This document shows, in pieces, positions 54,012-64,000 of a stretch of 64,000 nt of DNA. Where the stretch lies: the NCBI GenBank assembly GCA_964036045.1, contig OZ038379.1, positions 81,560,562-81,624,561 on the forward strand, given 5' to 3'. The first letter of the stretch is position 1, and the number at the start of each line of letters is the position of its first letter. The notes beneath the pieces are model-generated. The model made no database searches. It was not told the origin of the DNA and was given only the letters and a program-made list of their open reading frames with translations. The stretch comes from Eutreptiella sp. 'Long Island Sound 2002' (Eukaryota; Euglenozoa; Euglenophyceae; Eutreptiales; Eutreptiaceae). Made by a program: the position numbers and the translations under genes.

Positions 54012-55859
54012 GTGCATGCATGTGTGTCCATTGTGGCTAGTTTCTAGGTTTTAGAATGCCCCAAAGGAGATAAAGGGGCTAGTTTAGGGTTATGGTTCCT
54101 AGGGCTGTGGTGCATGGGTGTCTGGGTTCGTGGGGTTGCGGTGTGTGGCCCTATGGTACGTCTCGGTGTGGTTTCCAGGGTTGTGGTGTGTGGGGGTGTG
54201 ATGTTTGGGGCTGTGTTGTGTGGGGCTGTGGTCCCCCCCCGGCAGTATGCAACCCCCCCACACCCCTAAAGCCCCCCCCCCCCCCGACGCCCCCCCCCCC
54301 CGGGTGCGTGAAATGGTGAGGTGGCTGTGCGTTATGCACTTTTTTTCACGTTAATTTTTGCGTCGCTTTCGTTCATTTTTCGAGATTAATATTAACGCTT
54401 GCGTCGATTAATAATTAATATATTAATTATTTTTTTGGCTCGATAATATTAATTTCCACAAATTAGTCCACGGGGTCAAAAATTAACTTTTGGTTTTTTG
54501 TCTTTTTATCGGACTGCACACCCCTAACATCCCACAGCCCCACACCACAAACCCCAAACCCCCACAACGCCACCCCCCACAGCCCCAAGCACGGCAGCCC
54601 CAAAGGGCACTATGCTCGGCATACCATGACCCCACAGCCCAACAACCCACAGCCCCACACCCCGCAGCCCCAAGCACCACAATCCAAATTGTTACAGCAC
54701 GGCACGCCACAGCCCCACGCCCTACAACCCAACAAACCATGGCCCAACACACCACAGCACCCCACCCCACAGCCCCATGCCCCACTGCCCCACACAGCAA
54801 AACCGCACACACAGCCCCATGCAACACACTTGTGCACAGCACAGCCCCGAACACACCGCCTTACATCCCACAGCCCCACACCACGCAGCTCCACACCCCA
54901 CAGGCCCACACCCCACAGGCCCAAGCACCAGAGCCTAAAGCATGCCACAGCCCCACACCCTGCAGCCCAACACACCACAGCCCTACACCACACAGGGCCA
55001 CACGCCACAGCCCACACACCACAGCCCCACACACCACAACCCCACAGGCCACGGCTTCACACACCCCAGCGCTGTACACTACATTGCCGCACCCCACAAC
55101 CCCACACACCCTAGCCGGACACCCCAAAGGCCCACACACCACAAGCGCACACACCAAAGCCCCACATTGCCCCCATTGTTTCCGTTTAATTTTTAGACCG
55201 GCGGTGTTAATTTCTTGAGATTAATATTTAATTTTTGGACCGGCGTTCCAAATATTAAAAATTAACCGATAATATTAACTTACCAGAAATTAAAAAGTCG
55301 TCCCAAAAATTAATTATGCCGCCCAGTCCCTCCTGCACTGATTTTGTTCACCTACAATGCACCACAACCCACCACAGGGCTGCAATGCACCCCCACAGCA
55401 CCCCCCCCCCCCACCCCATGCAACAGCCCCACACACCACAGCACCTGACACCAAACCCCACACATGTCCACCACACACCCATATGCCACAGATGTACCCA
55501 CCACAACCCCACACCACAGCCCCACAGACCACAACCCTAGAAACCTTAGCCCCACACACCAAAATCCTAGAAACCACTCCCCCGCACAGCACAGCCCCAA
55601 ACATCACACCTCCACACACCACAGCCCTAGAAACCACACCGAGACGTACCATAGGTCCACACACCATAGCCCCACGAACCCACACACCCACACACCCCAG
55701 CCCTAGGAACCATAACCCTAGACCCCATAGGCCCAAACATCACACACCACAATACCAAGGGGGGGGGGGTGGCATTGCCAATGAAACCTGAACTGGCCCC
55801 TTTATCTCCTTTGGGGCATTCTAAAGCCTAGAAACTAGCCACAATGGACACACATGCAT

Positions 55860-55913
<54 letters not shown>

Positions 55914-56115
55914 CTACAACTTTTTTCTCCTTGCTCAAATTTCAACGACCTTCAGCAATTTTCAATTGTTTCTTCAAAAAAAAAAAACTTCCGGAAAGAA
56001 AGGGCCCTCCCAAACATTAAGCGCAAGGGCAACGGGAGGAGAGAGGAAGGAGCAAGGAGGGATGTGTGTGGCAGAGTTCGGGTGTGTGGGGGTGCCAATA
56101 TCATTGTGTGTCTGT
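53770..56115. mobile_element. Element with 460-540 bp inverted terminal repeats
   Basis: The left arm 53770-54230 and right arm 55578-56115 are reverse complements with scattered differences. Both hold a CA/GT run, ATGCATGTGTGTCCATTG, a GCCCCAAAGGAGATAAAG-type word and a CCACAGCCCCACA-rich inner part. The interior has two TTAATATTAA clusters (54345-54480 and 55190-55315) and CCACAGCCCCACACC tandem repeats. There is no coding capacity, so it is non-autonomous. Confidence 0.7.
54500..55160. repeat. CCACAGCCCCACACC degenerate minisatellite
   Basis: About 15-bp units (CCACAGCCCCACACC, CACAACCCCACACA) repeat irregularly over 660 bp. The same words occur in the inner TIR arms (inverse at 54090-54240, direct at 55400-55740). 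The long frames on both strands come from the biased composition. Confidence 0.85.
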
Positions 56116-56154
56116 GTGTGTGTGTGTCTGTGTGTGTGCAGAAAAAGGGGAAGG

Positions 56155-59100
56155 GGGGCTCCCCGATACGGCAGGGGTGAGGTAGCCAATTTGCCCACTT
56201 GTGGGCCACTTCTGATTCTGCCCCCCGCTCTGTAGCGGTGGGGCTCCCCGATACGGCAGGAGTGAGGTAGTGAATTTGCCCACTTGTGGGCCACTTCTGA
56301 TTTTGCCCCCCGCTCTGCAGCGGTGGGGCTCCCCGATACGGCAGGGGTGAGGTAGCCAATTTGCCCACTTGTGGGCCACTTCTGATTTTGCCCCCCGCTC
56401 TGCAGCGGTGGGGCTCCCCGATACGGCAGGGGTGAGGTAGCCAATTTGCCCACTTGTGGGCCACTTCTGATTTTGCCCCCCGCTCGGAAGCGGTGGGGCT
56501 CCCCGATACGGCAGGGGTGAGGTAGCCAATTTGCCCACTTGTGGGCCACTTCTGATTTTGCCCCCCGCTCTGCAGCGGTGGGGCTCCCCGATACGGCAGG
56601 GGTGAGGTAGCCAATTTGCCCACTTGTCGGCCACTTCTGATTTTGCCCCCCGCTCTGCAGCGGTGGGGATCCCCGATACGGCAGGAGTGAGGTAGCCAAT
56701 TTGCCCACTTGTCGGCCACTTCTGATTTTGCCCCCCGCTCTGCAGCAGTGGGGATCCCCGATACGGCAGGGGTGAGGTAGCCAATTTGCCCACTTGTGGG
56801 CCACTTCTGATTCTGCCCCCCGCTCTGAAGGGGTGGGGCTCCCCGATACGGCAGGGGTGATGTAGCCAATTTGCCCACTTGTGGGCCACTTCTGATTCTG
56901 CCCCCCGCTCTGAAGCGGTGGGGCTCCCCGATACGGCAGGGGTGAGGTAGCCAATTTGCCCACTTGTGGGCCACTTCTGATTCTGCCCCCCGCTCTGCAG
57001 TGGTGGGGCTCCCCGATACGGCAGGGGTGAGGTAGCCAATTTGCCCACTTGTGGGCCACTTTTGATTCTGCCCCCCGCTCTGCAGCGGTGGGGCTCCCCG
57101 ATACGGCAGGGGTGAGGTAGCCAATTTGCCCACTTGTGGGCCACTTCTGATTCTGCCCCCCGCTCTGCAGCGGTGGGGATCCCCGATACGGCAGGGCTGA
57201 GGTAGCCAATTTGCCCACTTGTGGGCCACTTCTGATTCTGCCCCCCGCTCTGCAGCGGTGGGGCTCCCCGATACAGCAGGGGTGAGGTAGCCAATTTGCC
57301 CACTTGTGGGCCACTTCTGATTCTGCCCCCTGCTCTGCAGCGGTGGGGATCCCCGATACGGCAGGGGTGAGGTAGCCAATTTGCCCACTTGTGGGCCACT
57401 TCTGATTTTGCCCCCCGCTCTGCAGCGGTGGGGCTCCCCGATACGGCAGGGGTGAGGTAGCCAATTTGCCCACTTGTGGGCCACTTCTGATTTTGCCCCC
57501 CGCTCGGAAGCGGTGGGGCTCCCCGATACGGCAGGGGTGAGGTAGCCAATTTGCCCACTTGTGGGCCACTTCTGATTTTGCCCCCCGCTCTGCAGCGGTG
57601 GGGCTCCCCGATACGGCAGGGGTGAGGTAGCCAATTTGCCCACTTGTGGGCCACTTCTGATTCTGCCCCCCGCTCTGAAGCGGTGGGGCTCCCCGATACG
57701 GCAGGGGTGAGGTAGCCAATTTGCCCACTTGTGGGCAACTTCTGATTCTGCCCCCCGCTCTGCAGCAGTGGGGATCCCCGATACGGCAGGGGTGAGGTAG
57801 CCAATTTGCCCACTTGTGGGCCACTTCTGATTCTGCCCCCCGCTCTGAAGGGGTGGGGCTCCCCGATACGGCAGGGGTGATGTAGCCAATTTGCCCACTT
57901 GTGGGCCACTTCTGATTCTGCCCCCCGCTCTGAAGCGGTGGGGCTCCCCGATACGGCAGGGGTGAGGTAGCCAATTTGCCCACTTGTGGGCCACTTCTGA
58001 TTCTGCCCCCCGCTCTGCAGTGGTGGGGCTCCCCGATACGGCAGGGGTGAGGTAGCCAATTTGCCCACTTGTGGGCCACTTTTGATTCTGCCCCCCGCTC
58101 TGCAGCGGTGGGGCTCCCCGATACGGCAGGGGTGAGGTAGCCAATTTGCCCACTTGTGGGCCACTTCTGATTCTGCCCCCCGCTCTGCAGCGGTGGGGAT
58201 CCCCGATACGGCAGGGCTGAGGTAGCCAATTTGCCCACTTGTGGGCCACTTCTGATTCTGCCCCCCGCTCTGCAGCGGTGGGGCTCCCCGATACGGCAGG
58301 GGTGAGGTAGCCAATTTGCCCACTTGTGGGCCACTTCTGATTCTGCCCCCTGCTCTGCAGCGGTGGGGATCCCCGATACGGCAGGGGTGAGGTAGCCAAT
58401 TTGCCCACTTGTGGGCCACTTCTGATTTTGCCCCCCGCTCTGCAGCGGTGGGGCTCCCCGATACGGCAGGGGTGAGGTAGCCAATTTGCCCACTTGTCGG
58501 CCACTTCTGATTTTGCCCCCCGCTCTACAGCGGTGGGGATCCCCGATACGGCAGGAGTGAGGTAGCCAATTTGCCCACTTGTCGGCCACTTCTGATTTTG
58601 CCCCCCGCTCTGCAGCGGTGGGGCTCCCCGATACGGCAGGGGTGAGGTAGCCAATTTGCCCACTTGTGGGCCACTTCTGATTTTGCCCCCCGCTCTGAAG
58701 CGGTGGGGCTCCCCGATACGGCAGGGGTGAGGTAGCCAATTTGCCCGCTTGTGGGCCACTTCTGATTCTGCCCCCCGCTCTGCAGCGGTGGGGCTCCCCG
58801 ATACGGCAGGGGTGAGGTAGCCAATTTGCCCACTTGTGGGCCCCTTCTGATTCTGCCCCCCGCTCTGCAGCGGTTGGGCTCCCCGATACGGCAGGGGTGA
58901 GGTAGCCAATTTGTCCACTTGTGGGCCACTTCTGATTCTGCCCCCCGCTCTGCAGCGATGGGGATCCCCGATACGGCAGGGGTGAGGTAGCCAATTTGCC
59001 CACTTGTGGGCCACTTCTGATTCTGCCCCCTGCTCGGAAGGGGTGGGGCTCCCCGATACGGCAGGGGTGAGGTAGCCAATTTGCCCACTTGTGGGCAACT

Positions 59101-60545
59101 TCTGATTCTGCCCCCCGCTCTGCAGCAGTGGGGATCCCCGATACGGCAGGGGTGAGGTAGCCAATTTGCCCACTTGTGGGCCACTTCTGATTTTGCCCCC
59201 CGCTCTGCAGCGGTGGGGCTCCCCGATACGGCAGGGGTGAGGTAGCCAATTTGCCCACTTGTGGGCAACTTCTGATTCTGCCCCCCGCTCTGCAGCGGTG
59301 GGGATCCCCGATACGGCAGGAGTGAGGTAGCCAATTTGCCCACTTGTCGGCCACTTCTGATTTTGCCCCCCGCTCTGCAGCGGTGGGGCTCCCCGATACG
59401 GCAGGGGTGAGGTAGCCAATTTGCCCACTTGTGGGCCACTTCTGATTTTGCCCCCCGCTCTGAAGCGGTGGGGCTCCCCGATACGGCAGGGGTGAGGTAG
59501 CCAATTTGCCCACTTGTGGGCCACTTCTGATTGTGCCCCCCGCTCTGCAGCGGTGGGGCTCCCCGATACGGCAGGGGTGAGGTAGCCAATTTGCCCACTT
59601 GTGGGCCACTTCTGATTCTGCCCCCCGCTCTGCAGCGGTTGGGCTCCCCGATACGGCAGGGGTGAGGTAGCCAATTTGCCCACTTGTGGGCCACTTCTGA
59701 TTCTGCCCCCCGCTCTGCAGCGATGGGGATCCCCGATACGGCAGGGGTGAGGTAGCCAATTTGCCCACTTGTGGGCCACTTCTGATTCTGCCCCCTGCTC
59801 GGAAGGGGTGGGGCTCCCCGATACGGAAGGGGTGAGGTAGCCAATTTGCCCACTTGTGGGCCACTTCTGATTCTGCCCCCCGCTCTGAAGCGGTGGGGCT
59901 CCCCGATACGGCAGGGGTGAGGTAGCCAATTTGCCCACTTGTGGGCAACTTCTGATTCTGCCCCCCGCTCTGCAGCAGTGGGGATCCCCGATACGGCAGG
60001 GGTGAGGTAGCCAATTTGCCCACTTGTGGGCCACTTCTGATTCTGCCCCCCGCTCTGAAGGGGTGGGGCTCCCCGATACGGCAGGGGTGAGGTAGCCAAT
60101 TTGCCCACTTGTGGGCCACTTCTGATTCTGCCCCCCGCTCTGAAGCGGTGGGGCTCCCCGATACGGCAGGGGTGAGGTAGCCAATTTGCCCACTTGTGGG
60201 CCACTTCTGATTCTGCCCCCCGCTCTGCAGCGGTGGGGCTCCCCGATACGGCAGGAGTGAGGTAGTGAATTTGCCCACTTGTGGGCCACTTCTGATTTTG
60301 CCCCCCGCTCTGCAGCGGTGGGGCTCCCCGATACGGCAGGGGTGAGGTAGCCAATTTGCCCACTTGTGGGCCACTTCTGATTTTGCCCCCCGCTCTGCAG
60401 CGGTGGGGCTCCCCGATACGGCAGGGGTGAGGTAGCCAATTTGCCCACTTGTGGGCCACTTCTGATTTTGCCCCCCGCTCGGAAGCGGTGGGGCTCCCCG
60501 ATACGGCAGGGGTGAGGTAGCCAATTTGCCCACTTGTGGGCCACT
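56155..60545. repeat. 85-bp satellite, 52 units, with higher-order structure
   Basis: The landmark CCCCGATACGGCAGG recurs every 85 bp from 56161 to 60496 (51 steps). Units differ at a few sites (TCTGCAG/TCTGAAG/TCGGAAG, GGGCT/GGGAT, GATTCTG/GATTTTG, GTGGG/GTCGG). Blocks recur at 12 units (56745-57440 and 57765-58460, 1020 bp), at 9 units (765 bp, about 58860 and 59630) and at 47 units (the first and last four-unit blocks, 3995 bp). No unit has a stop codon in any minus-strand frame, which creates three frames of 690-1585 codons. These are probably not genes. Confidence 0.92.
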
Positions 60546-60806
60546 TCTGATTCTGCTCCTCGCTCTGAATTTTGTCCCCTTTTGTTTTTGCCCTTCGTGT
60601 ATGCAACAGTGTCCTTCAAGCAATGCTCTGCGAATGGCACCGGGGCATACACGAAGAAATCAGCCACAATGAGTTCCGTGGGCACGGATGATACCCTATG
60701 AATACACATGCAATGTACTATTGCTTGGCTGTTTGGGACTCTCTACCCTTGAGCTGACGAAGGAGCTTATTCGTCATTCAACGGTGAGGAGCCACAAACC
60801 CATGAT

Positions 60807-62252
60807 ATGGTGCAATGCATGTGGGGGACCGACAATGAAAGTTCATTGTACTCGTGGTGCATGCATTGTGAGGGGTGTGGCTTTTGCCTACACACTTTGG
60901 AGTGTCCAGTTCGTGGAAGGGCCCACCCTAGCACGGACAAGTGGCTTTTTCAAAAGTGGTGTCAGGAGGTAGACGTTGAGGAGTTTTTGACCGCCACCCT
61001 CCCCAACGAGCCCGTGTCCGGTGACGAGGAGTTGGACGTCCTTTCTAATCCTCTATTGGCTTCTCCCCCAGGTAAGGACGTGAAGAAAAAAGAGGTCCAG
61101 TCATCTGATTCAGAGGTGGACCTCTTTGCGCCTCCCCCTACGGCCCCTGTGCCAAAGAAGAAGGCGAAGGGAAAGAAGGTCTTGCCCAAGGCACCCCCTA
61201 TCGACCCTCCCAATCCCCAAAGGCGTACTCGGAGCACCATTCCGAGCGAAACAACCCCTTTGGGGGTGGGAGATTGGTTGACCGACAAGGATATCCTGTG
61301 TTGGTTGAACCAAGAGGTCTGCCACAATGAAATCGATGAACCACGTGCGTGGACTCTCGCGGTTATATATATCAAGAGACTCTCCAAGTACATGCAGAGA
61401 GTTGAATCCGGCGAAAGAATGACCAACATGAGGTGGTGCCGCCGCCACATTTTTGTGGTTAATTCCAATGACAAGGAAGGGTTGCACTGGTTTGTGTGTG
61501 CCTTCGATTGTCGTGTCCGGTTGGAGCTTTTCACTATTTGGGTTTGGGAACCCCTAAGCTCCACTCATTTGATCCGTCCTTTCATGTCGGCCTTGAAGAA
61601 GCTTTCGCGAACCACCAAGCACCGCGCCTTGGGATTCCAAACGGACGGTTGGTCTTGTGGTTTTCAAAGCTTGAACATCGCAAAGCAGGTGGTGGAGCAC
61701 CGGGGTACTTTTTCCAATGTGCCCCTTGTCCCAATGGGTGCCGGTTTTGTGGACTATGTGCTCAGCATTGTTAACGCTGATCGTGCTGTGCGGGTCGCTC
61801 AAGCGCCCGGTGATGATGTTGAGGGCGTGATCGAGCTTGCTGGCCCTCCTGAGTCCCCCCCCAGCACCCAAGTTGAAGGTGCACTTTCGGCTAAGGAGGA
61901 TAGTGTTCAGGCCACCCCCACCCCACTCGAAGGCAAGGAGGCCTCCGCCGAGCAGAGCGTGGAAAGCCCGGAGGCTAGGCCGCAACCTTCCGTGGACACT
62001 CCCACCGAGGAGGAGGACACCCGTCCCAAGGTCCTCATCCGTGGAGAGTGGCGCAAGGTGCCGGATGGCTACCCAGCAGATGCATCTGGCCAGCTGGAGC
62101 GTGACCAGCTTTTCATTGATGACCTGTGCAAGCAGGTAGTTCCAGAGTTGCGCGCCGCTTGTCAGCTTAACGCCAATCCTGGTGCAAAGCCCAAGTCCGG
62201 TGACACAAAAACGGACTTGATCTACAAGCGTGCATTCTGCAACTACTTGTAG
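60807..62252 (+). CDS. Ulp1/SENP-like cysteine protease (C48 family), transposon-type
   Basis: 481 codons from ATG 60807 to a stop at 62250-62252. Residues about 15-35 are Cys-rich (YSWCMHCEGCGFCLHTLEC), a zinc-binding candidate. An acidic/Lys-rich linker follows (KDVKKKEVQSSDSEVD, PKKKAKGKKVLPK, NLS-like). The catalytic part is residues 170-310: LHWFVCAFD with His 227, FTIWVWEPL with Glu 248 where the family usually has Asp or Asn, FQTDGWSCGFQSL with Gln 278 and Cys 284. The C-terminal tail, about 170 residues, is Pro/Glu-rich and ends in a helical module. The family cleaves SUMO-like modifiers, and such domains are common in DNA transposons. Another start or upstream exon (HKPMIWCNACGG at 60794, another frame) is possible. 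It is the only long intact gene outside the LINE. Confidence 0.7.
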   Translation: MVQCMWGTDNESSLYSWCMHCEGCGFCLHTLECPVRGRAHPSTDKWLFQKWCQEVDVEEFLTATLPNEPVSGDEELDVLSNPLLASPPGKDVKKKEVQSSDSEVDLFAPPPTAPVPKKKAKGKKVLPKAPPIDPPNPQRRTRSTIPSETTPLGVGDWLTDKDILCWLNQEVCHNEIDEPRAWTLAVIYIKRLSKYMQRVESGERMTNMRWCRRHIFVVNSNDKEGLHWFVCAFDCRVRLELFTIWVWEPLSSTHLIRPFMSALKKLSRTTKHRALGFQTDGWSCGFQSLNIAKQVVEHRGTFSNVPLVPMGAGFVDYVLSIVNADRAVRVAQAPGDDVEGVIELAGPPESPPSTQVEGALSAKEDSVQATPTPLEGKEASAEQSVESPEARPQPSVDTPTEEEDTRPKVLIRGEWRKVPDGYPADASGQLERDQLFIDDLCKQVVPELRAACQLNANPGAKPKSGDTKTDLIYKRAFCNYL

Positions 62253-64000
62253 CGGGTGCATGTTTTGTGGGCTGTATTTTCCTCCGCCGTTTGGTGTACC
62301 AATGGTGGAGCGTATAAGATTGCTATAATATTGGCCCCATGCCAGTGCCTTGGTGGCCTATAATGGTGGTAGTAGCGTTGGCCATGGCCCTGTCGGGACT
62401 CTTTTTCTTGAGCCTGATTTTGTTCCCAGTGCAGGCACACTGGATGTTGGCCATGGCCCTGTCAGGACTCTTCTCTTGGGCCTGATTTTGAGTCTAGTGC
62501 CAATGACAACATGTGAAACTATGTTATATTGGCCGAGTCCCAACTAATTGGTGGCCACGCGGAGTACTATGTGCTTTGTGGACTCGGCGTCCCATCGTTA
62601 AGGTCGCTATGGGGTGCCGTACGGAACCGGGAGCTGTACATATTGCGCATGTATTGCAAAGGTTGGATTTCTTTCAATTTTTGAATTTTTTTTATAATTT
62701 ACACGACTTACAGCAAAAAAAAAAATTACACGACTTACCACAAAAATTAAAAAATTCAATTTTTTTTATAATTCACACGACTTACAGCAAAAAAAAAAAT
62801 TACACGACTATACGGTTTTTTTGTACACGACTTACATTTTTCACACTGGTCACTAGGAGCGCCCTGCAGAGCGCACCATTTGTGAAACCTAAAAAAAACT
62901 GGGTCTCTTTATGGAAATTTTCGACGATGCGCTCTACGGGGCGGAAAAAAACCAAGACAACACAAGGAGGTGTAAAAATGCAAGCACGGTAAGACCACAC
63001 CCATTGCACCAAAGATAGACGCTTAGCAGGCCCCCTAGAGGTCCTACAGTACTTTGGCGCCTCGTTGCCAAGGCGGAACATACCAAGCCTCCGGCCAAGG
63101 AAGACACGAAATGAGTTTCCTATTGCCCCGTTTGGTGTATCGATTTTGTAGGTGTTGAATTTTTTGCGCTCTGCAGAGCGCAGATTTCACATTTCATCCT
63201 TTTTCACCTTTGCTACTGTCCCTTTCAGCACGAGCAGTTTAGTACTGTCACTTCATAGTTTTCACTGGGGTCTTTGGATGCCCTTAATTTCAATAGTATG
63301 ATTTGCTTCGGTGATAAGTATGAATGAATTTCCATAACAACCATTGCTGCATATCTCTGCCTCACGACTTACCCCCAAAAAATGGCAAATTGGGTACGTA
63401 TGTTTCGCACCGCTAATGCATGTGTGTCGTCACCAAATCCTCTGTTTCGTCCTGTATAGGGCGTGGATTTTCAAACCGAAATGTGCATTCAAAAAGCAGA
63501 TAACATAGAACAATGGGGTGTTTAACCTACTGTTAAAAATGTCCCTAATGCACATGACCAAAAATGGGTATGAAAAAGGACGTTTTAAGATGGTGGTCCG
63601 GTGCGCTCCGGGGGTGCTTTGCCCGTGACCTAAAGAGCCGGCTAAGGCATAACTGGAGGCGGGATGGCTACCATTGTGATTCCCCTGAATCAACATCATA
63701 CAGAAAAAGGAACTTTTACAGCATCATGGCGCAGCTTTCACAAACCCATGAAGGATGCCGAGGAACTCGAGCCAACTTGGCACACCGAAGGTGGTAGGTT
63801 GCTCTGCAAGCATCGCATGACACCGGTTTAAGAGCAATAGTGTCACGTTTTCGGGGAATTGGCTCATCACACATATTGCATACACAACGTTTAACCTTTG
63901 GCTGACATGGGGCTACCTTGGCACCTTGGCACCTATGAAGGGGTTGGGCATGTCCTTGATTGTTGGCCGCACCCTCCTCGCTAGGTGGGGCTGCAAAAGC
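62253..64000. other. Gene-poor right end with short repeats
   Basis: Tandem duplication at 62375-62435 and 62444-62505 (GTTGGCCATGGCCCTGTC-GG, then CTTGGGCCTGATTTTG). An AT-rich tract 62690-62835 repeats ACACGACTTACAGCAAAAAA. The perfect 16-bp palindrome GCGCTCTGCAGAGCGC is at about 63167-63182, with a relative at about 62858-62872. The rest, 63200-64000, has only short frames and nothing I recognise. Confidence 0.5.

Noticed and set aside
53485-54021. Cys-Val and His-Thr repeat proteins around 53.5-54.0 kb
   Set aside because: Direct translation of CA/GT microsatellites.
54483-55791. His/Pro/Thr-rich and Cys/Val/Gly-rich proteins on both strands
   Set aside because: They result from the CCACAGCCCC minisatellite, with no start or splice evidence.
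55952-60709. Giant minus-strand open frames of up to 1585 codons
   Set aside because: They are translations of the 85-bp satellite, open in all three frames, with no domain and no independent start context.
1-64000. Integrated large DNA virus
   Set aside because: No capsid, packaging ATPase, or viral polymerase is seen; all recognisable enzymes are transposon or retrotransposon types.

Overview
This is eukaryotic nuclear DNA built almost entirely of nested transposable elements. The evidence is spliceosomal introns (GT...AG with polypyrimidine tracts), a full-length LINE, a DIRS-type retroelement, a piggyBac-like transposase, long CA microsatellites, an 85-bp satellite and no operon-like gene layout. 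The high GC content, long G/C homopolymers and mix of element types resemble a repeat-rich alga, and a green alga is my best guess. That guess is inference; no rRNA, tRNA or organelle marker settles it. I see no convincing single-copy host gene.

Layout. E1A (about 1000-14701) is a DNA transposon whose introns and ends carry GTTATCGCG hairpin repeats. It encodes two different 2-oxoglutarate/Fe(II) dioxygenase-like domains, an AT-hook/coiled-coil protein and a DDE-like transposase. E2A (4183-11160) is inserted in its coding sequence. E2A has its own TIRs, TTCGTACGAA-type palindromes, another 2OG-dioxygenase-like gene, another AT-hook/coiled-coil exon and a related transposase. E3 (about 14700-17477 and 36196-37250) carries GGTTACAC repeats and is split by E2B (17478-36195), a deleted copy of E2A. 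E2B is itself split by a 14-kb LINE (21408-35447). E4 (37255-41800, TTCATAATTC repeats), a piggyBac-like remnant (41914-42963), E6 (43240-46012), a TIR element containing a DIRS-like fragment (46013-49252), E1B (49253-52215) and E5 (52222-53590, TTAATATTAA repeats) follow. Then come a long-TIR element (53770-56115), a 52-unit 85-bp satellite (56155-60545), a Ulp1/C48-type protease gene (60807-62252) and a gene-poor end.

The main pattern is that several DNA-transposon families share one architecture: a DDE-like transposase with a common motif series, an accessory 2OG dioxygenase, AT-hook/coiled-coil proteins, and short family-specific palindromes confined to introns and element ends. E4 and E5 encode homologous proteins with an intron at the same place and almost the same length (150 and 151 bp), but the intron is filled with different palindromes. 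I infer that the palindromes are recognition or silencing/structural sites for the cognate element proteins. The E1 and E2 oxygenases may modify nucleic-acid bases, by analogy with TET/JBP genes carried by KDZ transposons.

Caveat: most genes contain frame breaks, many at G/C homopolymers, so decay and assembly indels cannot be fully separated.
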